DNA from: Olsenella sp. KGMB02461
Lineage (GTDB): Bacteria > Actinomycetota > Coriobacteriia > Coriobacteriales > Atopobiaceae
Assembly: GCF_012584445.1 (NCBI RefSeq)
Contig: NZ_JABAHI010000008.1
Coordinates: forward strand, 992,001 to 1,056,000
DNA length: 64,000 nt
Direction: 5' to 3'
Under the pieces are notes generated by a model. That model was not told the DNA's origin. It ran no database searches and saw only the letters and a list, made by a program, of their open reading frames with translations. Position numbers and translations under genes: made by a program. This document shows, in pieces, positions 16,190 to 25,148 of the stretch. The stretch's first letter is position 1; each line of letters opens with the position of its first letter.

Positions 16190-18339
16190 GAGCCACCTAA
16201 AAGCTCGCCCAGCCGCACTTTGATAGGTATTGAGAGAGGTAGTCCCGGAATCTCAAGTGTTCCTAAAGTGATCTCTTGCTCCCCTATCCAATCTTGGGCT
16301 ATGCGGCCAAAAGCTCGTATAAGATCGGCAGCAGAACCTTCTGCAGGCAATTGCTGGAGCACTGAACGCACCCTCGCCCCATCTCCGGATCCGTCTTTGT
16401 CAAATACGTCCTGAGTAGCGCACAGCACCGGTTTTCTTAGGCGCAAATCTGCAGGTTCAAAGCCTAGGGTCGCCACCATCTCAGACATCTTGGACTTGAG
16501 CCAACTGGCAGCCCCACCAGCGCCCACCGCATCCAACCCATCAAATAGTTTGTTGGCCGTATCGCCTACCGTTCCATAGGCATCCCCGTAGCCGCAAAGC
16601 AACTCACCCCAGAGTGAGGTAGTCCCTTGAACCACTCCTGCCACTCCTCCTTCCTCGCCTTGCGTAAGGCTGTCGAAAAAGCGGGAGAGCACGTTGTTTT
16701 GGTCCGTTTGAGGATCGGGCGCCAAAGTGGCGCCTGCTATGGCACATCCAGCCGGAAGCTCTCCTTCGCCTGCAAAACCACTGGTAAGACCCACAGGAAT
16801 TTGTGCGCTTCCAGAAATGGCAACTCCCACACAACCCCAGGCTCCAGGGGGACATAGCTTTGGGCGAGGAACCGCCAGCTGTTGGAGCACCTGCTCATAG
16901 AGACTGCTTTGAGATTGGGCCAGCTCTTTGAGCTCTCCCTGGCTTTGTTGGTAGCGCTTGTCGGCTTCTTCAAAGTCTTTGGAAGTTTCGACAATTGTGC
17001 GCCAGTAATGCTCGAAGCCATTGGAGATGTTGGTGGATGCAGAGGCGGTGCGCCCCAGGGTCTGCGGGCCCATGTTGCAAACGGGGCAGCTTATACATGT
17101 GCCGCTATCTACCTCGGATACTGCTGCCAAAGATTGCGCCTTGCCCTGCGCCTTGGGGCAAGAAGCATAGCCATGGATGTAGCGAGTAGAGCCTTCTTGC
17201 GTGACAGGCCAGCGCACCTGGGTGTAAAGCGAGGTTTGTTGCATGCTCGCTCTGTCATGAGGCAGCTCAGGTAAGTCTATGGTCTTGGTGCCGTCCGGAT
17301 GCTCTTGATAGGTTCCCTGAACTGTGGCCTGAGCGGCATATTCAAAAAATACTAACCGACATGCAGAGTTTACCTGCTCCTCTACAGAGGATGATACAGG
17401 TGATTCCTGTGACAGGCGTGCCTGATAGTAAGCTCGAGCTCGGTCAAGCGCCACTCCAAAGTTCCACCCATCGGGATGTGCGAAGTGCGGGTTTTTATCG
17501 ACAGGCAAGGAGGCCAATGCATCGGCTCGAGAGTAGAGACAAGAAGGATCATCTAGGCAATCAGCGCGCCAGCCACGCTCAAGAGCTGCATCTCGCGCCT
17601 GCTTGTCTTGAGCGGCCTTATTGGATAACTCGGCAGCTTGGGCTACCTGGTCGGCCAGATCATCGGCATCCACATCTTCTGCCAGATCATAGGAAGAACC
17701 GGATTCCTGCGGGTATGCAAGAGCTGTCCCTCGGTAGGCGATGCGACCCCTATAGGCATCTGCGGTAGCCCAGGCATTGGTGGCAATCAGGGCTGGGAGT
17801 GTACGCTCTAAAGATTGAAGACCGCGAGCTGCGCTTACCGCAAACTGCCTTCTGCTCTCAAACATTGAGCGGCCACTGTCCACCAGAGAAAGACCTGCGT
17901 TACCCATTCCTGGCACCAGCGCAACAATGAGACCCGCTCCGCACAACAGCGTGGCGCAGAGCCCCAAAGACAGCACACAGGCATCGCTCACCTGAGCTAC
18001 CACAGAGAATGCCCTCACCGCCCGAGTCCCCGAGAGAGCGCATGCATCAGCAACCACTTGCACATCGCCTGAGCGTGCCGCGATCCATTGCACCTGGGCC
18101 ACCGCGAACACCAGGCAGAGACTCACCAGGAGCGCCAAGGCCACCGCTACCGAAGTAAAGCCGCCCTCATCGTCAATAAAAGCAGCGATACCCCAGGAGA
18201 TCTCAGGAGCCCGTGGCATCGGTCTTTCTGACACACGGGCATCGTTGTCAGGGCAAGAGCAAAGATTTTCGTTGGGTTTTCCTTGGCATATATACCGTTC
18301 ACCTTGGTCCTTAGGACCAAATGGACACCCAGGAGTCAT
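16186..18339 (-). CDS. tadG: TadG-like Tad pilus assembly protein
   Basis: A single N-terminal hydrophobic helix (GGFTSVAVALALLVSLCLV, from about residue 59 of the longest frame) is followed by a long extracytoplasmic region. It includes a DACALSGTRA segment typical of TadG-like proteins, coiled-coil stretches near residues 470-500, and several Cys. The start is uncertain. ATG 18339 has GGAAGG upstream but adds 40 unconserved residues and overlaps the previous gene by 29 bases. ATG 18219 gives a normal N-terminus but a poor ribosome site. A TTGGTCC/GGACCAA palindrome lies between the two. Confidence 0.75.
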   Translation of the reverse strand: MTPGCPFGPKDQGERYICQGKPNENLCSCPDNDARVSERPMPRAPEISWGIAAFIDDEGGFTSVAVALALLVSLCLVFAVAQVQWIAARSGDVQVVADACALSGTRAVRAFSVVAQVSDACVLSLGLCATLLCGAGLIVALVPGMGNAGLSLVDSGRSMFESRRQFAVSAARGLQSLERTLPALIATNAWATADAYRGRIAYRGTALAYPQESGSSYDLAEDVDADDLADQVAQAAELSNKAAQDKQARDAALERGWRADCLDDPSCLYSRADALASLPVDKNPHFAHPDGWNFGVALDRARAYYQARLSQESPVSSSVEEQVNSACRLVFFEYAAQATVQGTYQEHPDGTKTIDLPELPHDRASMQQTSLYTQVRWPVTQEGSTRYIHGYASCPKAQGKAQSLAAVSEVDSGTCISCPVCNMGPQTLGRTASASTNISNGFEHYWRTIVETSKDFEEADKRYQQSQGELKELAQSQSSLYEQVLQQLAVPRPKLCPPGAWGCVGVAISGSAQIPVGLTSGFAGEGELPAGCAIAGATLAPDPQTDQNNVLSRFFDSLTQGEEGGVAGVVQGTTSLWGELLCGYGDAYGTVGDTANKLFDGLDAVGAGGAASWLKSKMSEMVATLGFEPADLRLRKPVLCATQDVFDKDGSGDGARVRSVLQQLPAEGSAADLIRAFGRIAQDWIGEQEITLGTLEIPGLPLSIPIKVRLGELLGGS

Positions 18340-18787
18340 AGGAACCTTCCAACCACGTGGGACGCAGGGTTTCTTGGGCTTGCACTTGAAGGTCGATGCT
18401 CTGGCCGTCAGAAACCAAAAGAGCGCTTACAAGTCCCAGCAAAGGTAGCGGCCGAGCAAAGCCCTTTACTGTGACGCACACCTGATGATCTGCCTCGCTT
18501 CCTTCGAAGGAAACCTCCCAGCCGTCCTCCCCTCCCTCATGGAATATTTCGAGGTTTGGAATTGCACGGAGACGTCTCAGGCAATAGGCGCGCAGAGTAT
18601 CATTCGAGGTAGATGATTTTCTCGTTGCCAGCACGCGGGCAGCCTGCGAAGCCGTATGCGCCATTACCATGCGCGTGTAAAACAGGCAGAGCGGCTGGAG
18701 CAACAAAGCAATGACCAGCAGTGCGCAGGGAAGCACCAGAGCAAGCTCTACAGTAGCTTGACCGGATTCTTCAAAAAAGAAGGATGT
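18311..18787 (-). CDS. TadE/TadF-like pseudopilin lacking an obvious start codon
   Basis: The frame holds EESGQATVELALVLPCALLV, a textbook TadE-type helix, then RMVMAHTASQAARVLATRK and a soluble domain to 18311. No ATG, GTG or TTG lies just upstream in this frame. The coding signal begins exactly where the previous pilin gene ends, at a run of six T (18773-18778). Removing one T would fuse the two in frame. Either a ribosomal frameshift, a non-standard start or a frameshift mutation is needed; the 5' boundary given is only where homology begins. Confidence 0.6.
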   Translation of the reverse strand, partial: TSFFFEESGQATVELALVLPCALLVIALLLQPLCLFYTRMVMAHTASQAARVLATRKSSTSNDTLRAYCLRRLRAIPNLEIFHEGGEDGWEVSFEGSEADHQVCVTVKGFARPLPLLGLVSALLVSDGQSIDLQVQAQETLRPTWLEGSYDSWVSIWS

Positions 18788-19037
18788 CTTGGGCTGCCGC
18801 CAACACCGAGATTGCCGCTGTTCCAGGCGCTGCCAAGGTGGCCCCTTGCACAGCCGTTCCTTCCATAAGCGCTTTTGCCAGGACGCCCAAACCCATAAGC
18901 AAGGCCAAAAAGGCCGCCAGTGCCACGGCATATTCCACTGTGGCTTGGCCGCTTTGCTCAGAAATAAGAACCCGTGCCCAACCCTTCTCTTTAGATCGCA
19001 ATGATTTCCTTTGGGTATCAACTGGGATTTTGTCCAT
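18771..19037 (-). CDS. Small pilin-like protein of the Tad locus
   Basis: This 88-residue protein has a basic N-terminus and the motif EQSGQATVEYAVALAAFLAL, close to Flp/TadE signal helices with Glu five residues after Gly. It ends in a second hydrophobic stretch (AISVLAAAQDILLF). A GGGAGAGG site precedes the ATG. It reads into the T-run described for the next gene. It may be a minor pilin. Confidence 0.75.
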   Translation of the reverse strand: MDKIPVDTQRKSLRSKEKGWARVLISEQSGQATVEYAVALAAFLALLMGLGVLAKALMEGTAVQGATLAAPGTAAISVLAAAQDILLF

Positions 19038-19055
19038 ACCTCTCCCGCTCCTTCG

Positions 19056-19640
19056 CTAGGAATCACAAAGCTCCTCCCATCTCTCTCGCTCAAATTGCAC
19101 ATGGGTCACCCGGCAGCGCGCCTCATCGCCCACCGAGACATCTTTGATGAACGTGAGCGTCACCTCATCGGCCGTCCAGGTGATGCACGACCACAGGTTT
19201 CCTAAAAGATCCAGATAGCCCCCGCGCATCAACGCCGCGCCCTGGGCTTGCCGCGCTTCTACCACCTGTCGTGCCGCCTCATCCAGCGGCTCAGCCACCT
19301 CATAGCAATCAGTGCGCGCCGCATTGGCAGTCAGGCTGGTCAGCTGGGATACCCACTCATCTACCCCCGGCGCCCCCTGTGCCGCATCCTGCACATCTGC
19401 CACAGCCTCTGCATCATCTGCCCCTGCCGAGAAGCCCTCACCCTCAGCAGTTGCGACTTTCTGGTCGCCTGAAGGCGCCTCTCCGGCTGTGACACCTCCC
19501 CCTACAAGCACCAGCGCCACGATGCCCAAGACTACAAGCAATCCCAAGATGCCGAGAAACCCGCGCATCCGCGCTGTGGTTCGCGTGGCGGTCCCCGTGG
19601 GCTCCTTTGCCGAGAAGTCCCGCGGCGCACGCGCCCTCAC
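19056..19640 (-). CDS. Membrane-anchored Tad locus protein, function unknown
   Basis: A short basic N-terminus precedes one transmembrane helix (GFLGILGLLVVLGIVALVLV). An Ala/Glu-rich linker and a 100-residue extracellular domain follow, containing LWSCITWTADEVTLTFIKDV. The GTG start overlaps the flp stop as GTGA, suggesting coupling; ATG 19568 is an alternative. No family recognised. Three copies of the repeated TGCCGAGAA 9-mer fall in this gene, read as Phe-Ser-Ala. Confidence 0.65.
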   Translation of the reverse strand: MRARAPRDFSAKEPTGTATRTTARMRGFLGILGLLVVLGIVALVLVGGGVTAGEAPSGDQKVATAEGEGFSAGADDAEAVADVQDAAQGAPGVDEWVSQLTSLTANAARTDCYEVAEPLDEAARQVVEARQAQGAALMRGGYLDLLGNLWSCITWTADEVTLTFIKDVSVGDEARCRVTHVQFERERWEELCDS

Positions 19641-19840
19641 AGCTGGTTGATGCCGTCTGCGATGGAGTTCCACAGCTCTTCGATTCTTCCTCGAAACGCC
19701 AGGATGGCCACGATGGCAATGAGCACCAGCACGCCCACCAAGATGGCGTATTCGGTGGTTCCCTGGCCAGAATCCTCCTGGGCCATATGCGCCCACCACC
19801 CACAAATCCGCCTCTCTAGCTTGGCCAACATCGCTTTCAT
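19637..19840 (-). CDS. flp: Flp pilin
   Basis: The 67-residue product has a class IVb prepilin pattern: a positively charged leader, then DSGQGTTEYAILVGVLVLIA, a hydrophobic helix with the conserved Glu and Tyr, and a short tail (LWNSIADGINQL). It is the likely major subunit of the Flp pilus. GGAAAGGTGG precedes the ATG. It sits between tadC and the accessory genes, in the usual place. Confidence 0.9.
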   Translation of the reverse strand: MKAMLAKLERRICGWWAHMAQEDSGQGTTEYAILVGVLVLIAIVAILAFRGRIEELWNSIADGINQL

Positions 19841-19890
19841 AACCCACCTTTCCTTTCCACAGACCGCTCCTGCTGCGCTCCAGACCGCCG

Positions 19891-20526
19891 CTAGCCCATC
19901 GTCAAAAAGGCCGCGGCCAAAAGCGGCCCCAAAATGGCCAGCAGCAGCGCCGGTACCACCAGCGCTCCCATGGGCAGCAACAGCTTTACTGGGACACGCT
20001 CGATCTCCTCTTCTACCTGCAGCCGCTGATCCCTCCTCATGGCCGCCGACTGCCGCTCCAACGTGGCCGCCAAAGGCACGCCAAACTCCAAGGATTCAGA
20101 GACGGCATCGGCAAAACGGCGTAGAGCTGCCAAATCCAGGCTTTCTGCCAGAGCTTCCAACGCCTCGGCCCTCGAGCAAATTCCCAGCGACCACGCCAGT
20201 CTCGCTTGATCAAGACGCTCGGCCAAAAGCGTATGGCTGCGACTCACGTAGAGGTCCAGCGAGGCATCAAAGGGAAGGCCTGCCCATAGGCCCAGGCTCA
20301 CAATGTCCAAGAACTCAGGCATAGCTTCCAAACAAAGCCGGGCGTCTTGGCGACGTGCCTGCTCGGCTTCCCAGGCGGCCAAAGGCCCCCAGCGCTTTAG
20401 CTTTTCTACAAGCTCCGTGCCAGGAGGTCGGGTTTTCTCGGCAAGGACCGTGCCCGCAGGCCGTCTACTCACTGCCCAGCCAGCCATCGCCGCAGCAAGC
20501 GCAGTCAGGAAGAGCCACCCGCTCAT
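19891..20526 (-). CDS. tadC: Tad platform protein TadC
   Basis: The protein has a hydrophobic N-terminal segment, a type II secretion F domain (EFLDIVSLGLWAGLPFDASL, SLEFGVPLAATLERQSAAMR) and a C-terminal hydrophobic pair (LLLPMGALVVPALLLAILGP). TadC and TadB form the inner-membrane platform on which TadA acts. Its ATG overlaps the tadB stop (ATGA). At 211 residues it is on the short side for the family. Confidence 0.88.
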   Translation of the reverse strand: MSGWLFLTALAAAMAGWAVSRRPAGTVLAEKTRPPGTELVEKLKRWGPLAAWEAEQARRQDARLCLEAMPEFLDIVSLGLWAGLPFDASLDLYVSRSHTLLAERLDQARLAWSLGICSRAEALEALAESLDLAALRRFADAVSESLEFGVPLAATLERQSAAMRRDQRLQVEEEIERVPVKLLLPMGALVVPALLLAILGPLLAAAFLTMG

Positions 20527-21443
20527 GAGAGCACGCCTTTGAGCAGCGAGCGCATGATAGCTATGGCGGCCAGGTCTAAAAGAGCCGCCACAAAAAGGCT
20601 GCCAAGGCCTATGGGAGAGGCCACTCCAGCGCGAAAATCCGGCGAGATAAGCAGGAGGAGTCCCACCAAAAGCAAGGGGAGCACCATCACCACCGCGGCA
20701 GAAAACCGCACTTGGGCCGTTTTGGTATGGAGCAGTGTCTCCAGCCCCTCTTTGTCCTCTACCAGCTCGGCTGAGCGTTCCAGTAACGGGGCCAGGGGCG
20801 CCCCTGTGCGCTGCGACACCAGCAGTGCGCAGGAAAGCAAGCCTACGGAGGGGTCGTCGATGGAGCCACACACCACATCCAGCGCCTCTTCAACCGAAGC
20901 CCCACAGGCCAGCTCGAAGCTCCCCTGCTTGAAGGCCTCTCCTATTTTGCCGCGGCTGTGACGTCCCACATAGCCAATGGCCTGGCTCAACGTTTGCCCG
21001 GCCCCAAGGCTTCCCGCAAGGGATCTGTAGGCATCAGGTATGGCTTTGGCCACTTGCCGTGCCTGCTGGCGCCTGAGCGAAGAGGCTGCCAGAAGCACGC
21101 CTCCATAACCCCCTGCAAGCCCCACCGCAAAAAGCGGCCCCGAGCTGCCGAGAAACGCCACCGCCATCCCTGCCATAGGGCCAGCGAGCACCAATGCGCC
21201 CCGCGCCTTAAGCGGCCCTAGCGCATCTTCGTGATTCCAGGCAAGCTGAGAGAGCCAGTCCACCGCAGGGGCCACTGCCTCCCACTCGCAAAGCTCGCGC
21301 ACAAAAGGCTGGGCCCCAATACGCTCCATCGCGCTTCCCAGCAGGCTTTGGTCTGCAGGAACACGAGCCTTGCTGCGACTTGCCCACACTAGCTGGCATG
21401 CGCTGCCTGTTGCAAGGGCTAGGCCCCAAAGCCAGAGCGCCAT
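20523..21443 (-). CDS. tadB: Tad platform protein TadB
   Basis: Membrane segments flank a type II secretion F domain (AIPDAYRSLAGSLGAGQTLS, ALLVSQRTGAPLAPLLERSA), with two further hydrophobic stretches at the C-terminus. It pairs with TadC as the assembly platform. The start overlaps the end of tadA by 25 bases. Confidence 0.88.
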   Translation of the reverse strand: MALWLWGLALATGSACQLVWASRSKARVPADQSLLGSAMERIGAQPFVRELCEWEAVAPAVDWLSQLAWNHEDALGPLKARGALVLAGPMAGMAVAFLGSSGPLFAVGLAGGYGGVLLAASSLRRQQARQVAKAIPDAYRSLAGSLGAGQTLSQAIGYVGRHSRGKIGEAFKQGSFELACGASVEEALDVVCGSIDDPSVGLLSCALLVSQRTGAPLAPLLERSAELVEDKEGLETLLHTKTAQVRFSAAVVMVLPLLLVGLLLLISPDFRAGVASPIGLGSLFVAALLDLAAIAIMRSLLKGVLS

Positions 21444-22738
21444 CGTGCCACCTCCCTATCACTCAACCGCCCCGCCGCCAACGCCTGGCCAATAAAGGGA
21501 GGCTCCTGCACCAGCCGCCAGCGATTTGTCGCCTCATCAAAGCTCACTATCTCCGTCAGGCGAACCCCGCCGCCCTCGTTTCGCTCCACCAGGCTGGCAG
21601 AGGTCACTCGCCGCTGCCCTTTGGCCAACCGCTTGCTCATCACGATGAGGTCTACGGCAGTGGCCACCTGCTCCTCGATAAGATCAGCCGGCAAGTCCAT
21701 GCCAAAGCGCGACATCAATACCAAACGTGAAACTGCTTCTTGGGCGCTTCCTGCATGAAGGGTAGTAAGCGACCCATCATGGCCCGTATTCATGGCCTGC
21801 AACATGTCGATGGCCTCCTCGCCGCGCACCTCGCCCACCACAATGCGATCGGGGCGCATGCGCAAGGCATTGGTGACCAAATCGCGAATGGTGATGGCGC
21901 CTCGGCCTTCGATTGAGGCGCTTCGGGCTTCCAGTCTCACTACATGAAGGGCCGCATCAAAGGACAGCTCGGCAGAGTCTTCGATGGTCACAATGCGCTC
22001 GCCGGCAGGAATTGCCAGCGATAGCGCGTTGAGCAGCGTGGTTTTGCCAGACCCGGTGCCTCCCGCTACCGCCACGTCTTGGCGCAAGCGCACGGCCCAG
22101 CTCAAAAGCTGGGCATACCAGGCTGGCAAAGACCCCAGCTCCACAAGCTTTTGCAGCGAGGCGATCCGACCGCTAAAACGCCTGATAGTCATCACCGGTC
22201 CGTCGATGGCAATGGGGGCCATCACAGCATTTACACGGTCCCCGTTGGGAAGGCGGGCATTTACGATAGGCGAAGACTCGTCCAGCCTGCGCCCTAAAGG
22301 GGCCAAGATCCTATCGATCACCAGCATGATTTGATCTGCCGTCTCAAAGACCCGGCGCGCCCCGTGGATCTGCCCGTCGCGCTCAAAATAAAGCGAGCGC
22401 GTGCCATTGACCATGATCTCCGTGATGGAGGGGTCGTCCATCAGAGGTTGCAGTACTCCCAGTCCCAAGATGTCATCGAGCACCTCTTGAACCAGGCCCG
22501 CACGCTCCTCTCCCTCAGCAATCCCAAAGTCCTGGCCGTTGAGCACCGCTTCACAGGCCACTTTGAGCTCTTCTCGAGCTCGCTCCGGACGCTCCTCGGT
22601 CACCAACCTTGCTACTGCCGATAAACCCAACCTATCCACCAGGGCTTTTCTCAGCCGTTCTCTATGTTTTCTATCCTGTCCACCCAACGGCTGCTCTTCG
22701 AGGACTCCCGCGGCCTGGACGCGCTCCAGCAGGCTCAT
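21419..22738 (-). CDS. tadA: Tad secretion ATPase TadA
   Basis: This type II/IV secretion ATPase powers Flp pilus extension and retraction. Visible motifs: [11 protein letters not shown], the Walker A loop [16 protein letters not shown], an Asp box ([10 protein letters not shown]), [20 protein letters not shown] (Walker B) and a His box ([14 protein letters not shown]). At 439 residues the length is normal. ATG overlaps the tadZ stop by one base. Confidence 0.96.
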   Translation of the reverse strand: MSLLERVQAAGVLEEQPLGGQDRKHRERLRKALVDRLGLSAVARLVTEERPERAREELKVACEAVLNGQDFGIAEGEERAGLVQEVLDDILGLGVLQPLMDDPSITEIMVNGTRSLYFERDGQIHGARRVFETADQIMLVIDRILAPLGRRLDESSPIVNARLPNGDRVNAVMAPIAIDGPVMTIRRFSGRIASLQKLVELGSLPAWYAQLLSWAVRLRQDVAVAGGTGSGKTTLLNALSLAIPAGERIVTIEDSAELSFDAALHVVRLEARSASIEGRGAITIRDLVTNALRMRPDRIVVGEVRGEEAIDMLQAMNTGHDGSLTTLHAGSAQEAVSRLVLMSRFGMDLPADLIEEQVATAVDLIVMSKRLAKGQRRVTSASLVERNEGGGVRLTEIVSFDEATNRWRLVQEPPFIGQALAAGRLSDREVARWRSGFGA

Positions 22739-24060
22739 CAGCCGGCCGCCTTGGCGAAGCTAAAGACCGAGCGGCGCCTGACTACCCGCGCATCTCGGGC
22801 TTTGCGCGCTTCGGGGTGGTCGGGCAGGCACCCCATCTCTGCCAGCAGCTTGGCCAAGGTTGCCGCACAGGAGTTTGAAAACTCGTTGTCAAGCTCGGCT
22901 AATTCCACCGCATGGCCGGAGCTCAACAGCTCAGAGACATCCACTGTGCCCTCAAGCACCCTAAAAGAGCTGGTGGTTTCCAGCCCCAACGAAGCCCGCG
23001 TCATAAACTCCTCGTCGCGGCAGCGAGGGTCGCAGCGGTTCATGAGACGCACGATGCGGGTCCTTGCCACCCCTAAGCGTACCGCCAGCTTGGCAGCACG
23101 AGCCAAAGAGCCAATGGCCCCCGCCCGCTCGTCTCCCACAATGGCCACGCGGTCGGCCACTTGCACCGCCTGAGCCACCGCATCGGCCCAGACAGGGGAA
23201 GTGTCTACTATCACTAAGTCAAAGGCACGTTTGGCAGCCGCCACCAGCTGAAGCGCATGAGGGGCCGCCAGCTCGGCATATTCAGGAGCGGCGCAGGGAC
23301 CGTACAGCGTAAGGCTCTCAGCCACCTCCACTCCCGAGCCCACCAACGACAAGCGCCCTGGATCAGAAGTGGCGCCCAGCCGAATCACATCCATGAGGTC
23401 TACGGGGGCCGGATGGCCAAAAAAGCCGTAAAGATCGCCAAATGCCAGGTCGAAGTCCAAAAGAGCCACGCGCAAACCCCAACGAGCCGCGGACACTCCC
23501 ATAAGGGCGGCAATGGAACTCTTCCCCACGCCCCCGCGGGCAGAGGCCAGCACAATCACCGGCGCCCCCTCAGACTCAGTCGCCTCTTGTATCTCCTCTT
23601 GAAGCCTTGCAGGGGCCGCACCGGCATCCTCCGGCTCGTCCAAATCATCGCAGGGAGACTCCTTAAGACAGACCTTGGGCTCCTGGGATAGCTTTCTGTC
23701 CTCTTCCTCAGCCTCTTTTAGAGCCAAAGGGGCCCCAGGAGCCTCTCCTGCAAGGTCGTAGACATCGCTCACGCCCACTGCCTGCGCCCAAAAGCGCTGC
23801 TCAGGAGTAATGTGCGATGCAACTACCGCTACTCGGGCCGCCTGGCCGTCGCAGGCCAGCGCTGCGCCCAGATTAAAGGGGTCCATCGCAAGCCCTGGAC
23901 CCACTGCCACAAAGGGATGCCCTCGCCGCGCAACCTCAGCCCGCAGTTGCCAGACATCTGATACAAAGGTGATCGAAGTGCGCGCTCCAACCGGGACTGC
24001 ACAATGTATCACCTGGGATTTCTCTTGCTCCCCTGCGCATACGATCCAGGTAGCACCCAT
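22738..24060 (-). CDS. tadZ: TadZ/CpaE-like pilus localisation ATPase
   Basis: The N-terminal half is a divergent receiver-like domain. After an acidic linker (residues 130-165) comes a MinD/ParA-type ATPase with deviant Walker A ASARGGVGKSSIAALMG and Walker A' LLDFDLAFGDLYGFF. TadZ positions the pilus machine at the cell pole. It lies between cpaB and tadA, with 15 bases after cpaB. Confidence 0.9.
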   Translation of the reverse strand: MGATWIVCAGEQEKSQVIHCAVPVGARTSITFVSDVWQLRAEVARRGHPFVAVGPGLAMDPFNLGAALACDGQAARVAVVASHITPEQRFWAQAVGVSDVYDLAGEAPGAPLALKEAEEEDRKLSQEPKVCLKESPCDDLDEPEDAGAAPARLQEEIQEATESEGAPVIVLASARGGVGKSSIAALMGVSAARWGLRVALLDFDLAFGDLYGFFGHPAPVDLMDVIRLGATSDPGRLSLVGSGVEVAESLTLYGPCAAPEYAELAAPHALQLVAAAKRAFDLVIVDTSPVWADAVAQAVQVADRVAIVGDERAGAIGSLARAAKLAVRLGVARTRIVRLMNRCDPRCRDEEFMTRASLGLETTSSFRVLEGTVDVSELLSSGHAVELAELDNEFSNSCAATLAKLLAEMGCLPDHPEARKARDARVVRRRSVFSFAKAAG

Positions 24061-24075
24061 GGGACCCCCCCTGCC

Positions 24076-24747
24076 TCACTCGGCTGCCAGGCTCGCCGCA
24101 GCCGCGCCCAACAAGCCTTTTGCCTCGTCCGACACCATCACCAACCGCAAGCTGCCGTCAGAGCCTGCAGCCATGAGAGGCGACACGTCCTCGGCCTTCA
24201 CCGATAGCGTGATCTGCCCCGCCTGCCCCGAGCTGCGCCCATCGGCCGCAAGCACTTCCACCACCTCAGAGATAAGACGGGTCTCGCCATCGCTCACTTT
24301 GAACGCCGCCAGCGAGGTGCCCGGCGCCACCTGTGCGGTGACGCCGGTCTTGTCGTTGACCGGGACCGAGAGAGCCACGCAACCAGGCGGCACTTTTACC
24401 GGCGCTGCCGCATCACTTTGAAGGTTGACACTGCATACCGGTGAGCCCTTGGCGACAGGACCCGCCGCGACAGCTCCGGTGACATCATCCAGGGATGCCA
24501 GTGCACCCTCGGGCACAAGGTCCACCAACCAGTCTTTGAGGGCGCAATTGGAGGCATCCAACGCCTCGCCCTCGGCAACAGGCTGCGTGGCGACTACGAC
24601 ATGGGCCACCTCGCCGCCGTAACGCTCGAGCGCCTCGCTCCTAGAGGCCTCGACCTGCGCACGCACTTCCTCCCCGTAGGCCACGGCGCAAAGCACCGCC
24701 AGCAGCACGCAGGCGCCCGTCAAAAGCCATCGAAACCGCTTGGACAT
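24076..24747 (-). CDS. cpaB: CpaB/RcpC-like Flp pilus protein
   Basis: An N-terminal membrane helix (WLLTGACVLLAVLCAVAYG) is followed by an SAF domain (VVVATQPVAEGEALDASNCA) and a CpaB-type barrel (CVALSVPVNDKTGVTAQVAP). It is the first gene of the Tad operon. GGGGAGGTTCG precedes its ATG. No secretin gene follows, as expected for a single-membrane cell. Confidence 0.88.
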   Translation of the reverse strand: MSKRFRWLLTGACVLLAVLCAVAYGEEVRAQVEASRSEALERYGGEVAHVVVATQPVAEGEALDASNCALKDWLVDLVPEGALASLDDVTGAVAAGPVAKGSPVCSVNLQSDAAAPVKVPPGCVALSVPVNDKTGVTAQVAPGTSLAAFKVSDGETRLISEVVEVLAADGRSSGQAGQITLSVKAEDVSPLMAAGSDGSLRLVMVSDEAKGLLGAAAASLAAE

Positions 24748-25148
24748 CGAACCTCCCCTCGCTTCCCGGTGCGGCCATAATCCCCCAGCAAAGCCGCCTT
24801 CTCGTCAGCTACACCCAGGTCGTCTGTCCGCTTTTTGACAAATTTCTGGCCGTTTTCTAACCAAGGCGACCATCGCCGCAGCCCAGAAGCGTCTCCATCG
24901 ACGCATATCAATGGGGCTTTTTAGGCAACCTGTTGCACTGTTTTTCACAGTCCGACCACGCAACCAGGTTACTCAATATTTAGTTTTAGTTTGATATTTA
25001 TATGTTCAACGACTGCTACGCGCCAGCAGCTCCACGCTCGCGCACCCATGCTGAAGCCGCCCACGACCAAATGCGCACAGGGCCAAAGCTATGCAGGACG
25101 CACGACGCAGGAGGACGCACGATGCAGGAGGACGCATGGCGCCCGTCG
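24748..25148. other. Upstream region of the Tad operon
   Basis: About 400 bases between the divergent-facing ends of cpaB and the rsgA stop, with no gene. An AT-rich patch at 24975-25012 (TTTAGTTTTAGTTTGATATT) is the best place for the minus-strand Tad promoter, though I cannot define clear -35/-10 boxes. The right end holds short direct repeats. Confidence 0.5.
25093..25140. repeat. Three short direct repeats near the rsgA 3' end
   Basis: GCAGGACGCACGAC is followed by two 17-base units starting GCAGGAGGACGCA, beginning at 25093, 25107 and 25124. They lie just beyond the rsgA stop. Function unknown; possibly replication slippage. Confidence 0.65.

Noticed and set aside
24835-24863. TTGACA and TAACCA with 17-base spacing on the plus strand
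   Set aside because: The -10 box is poor and no plus-strand gene follows.
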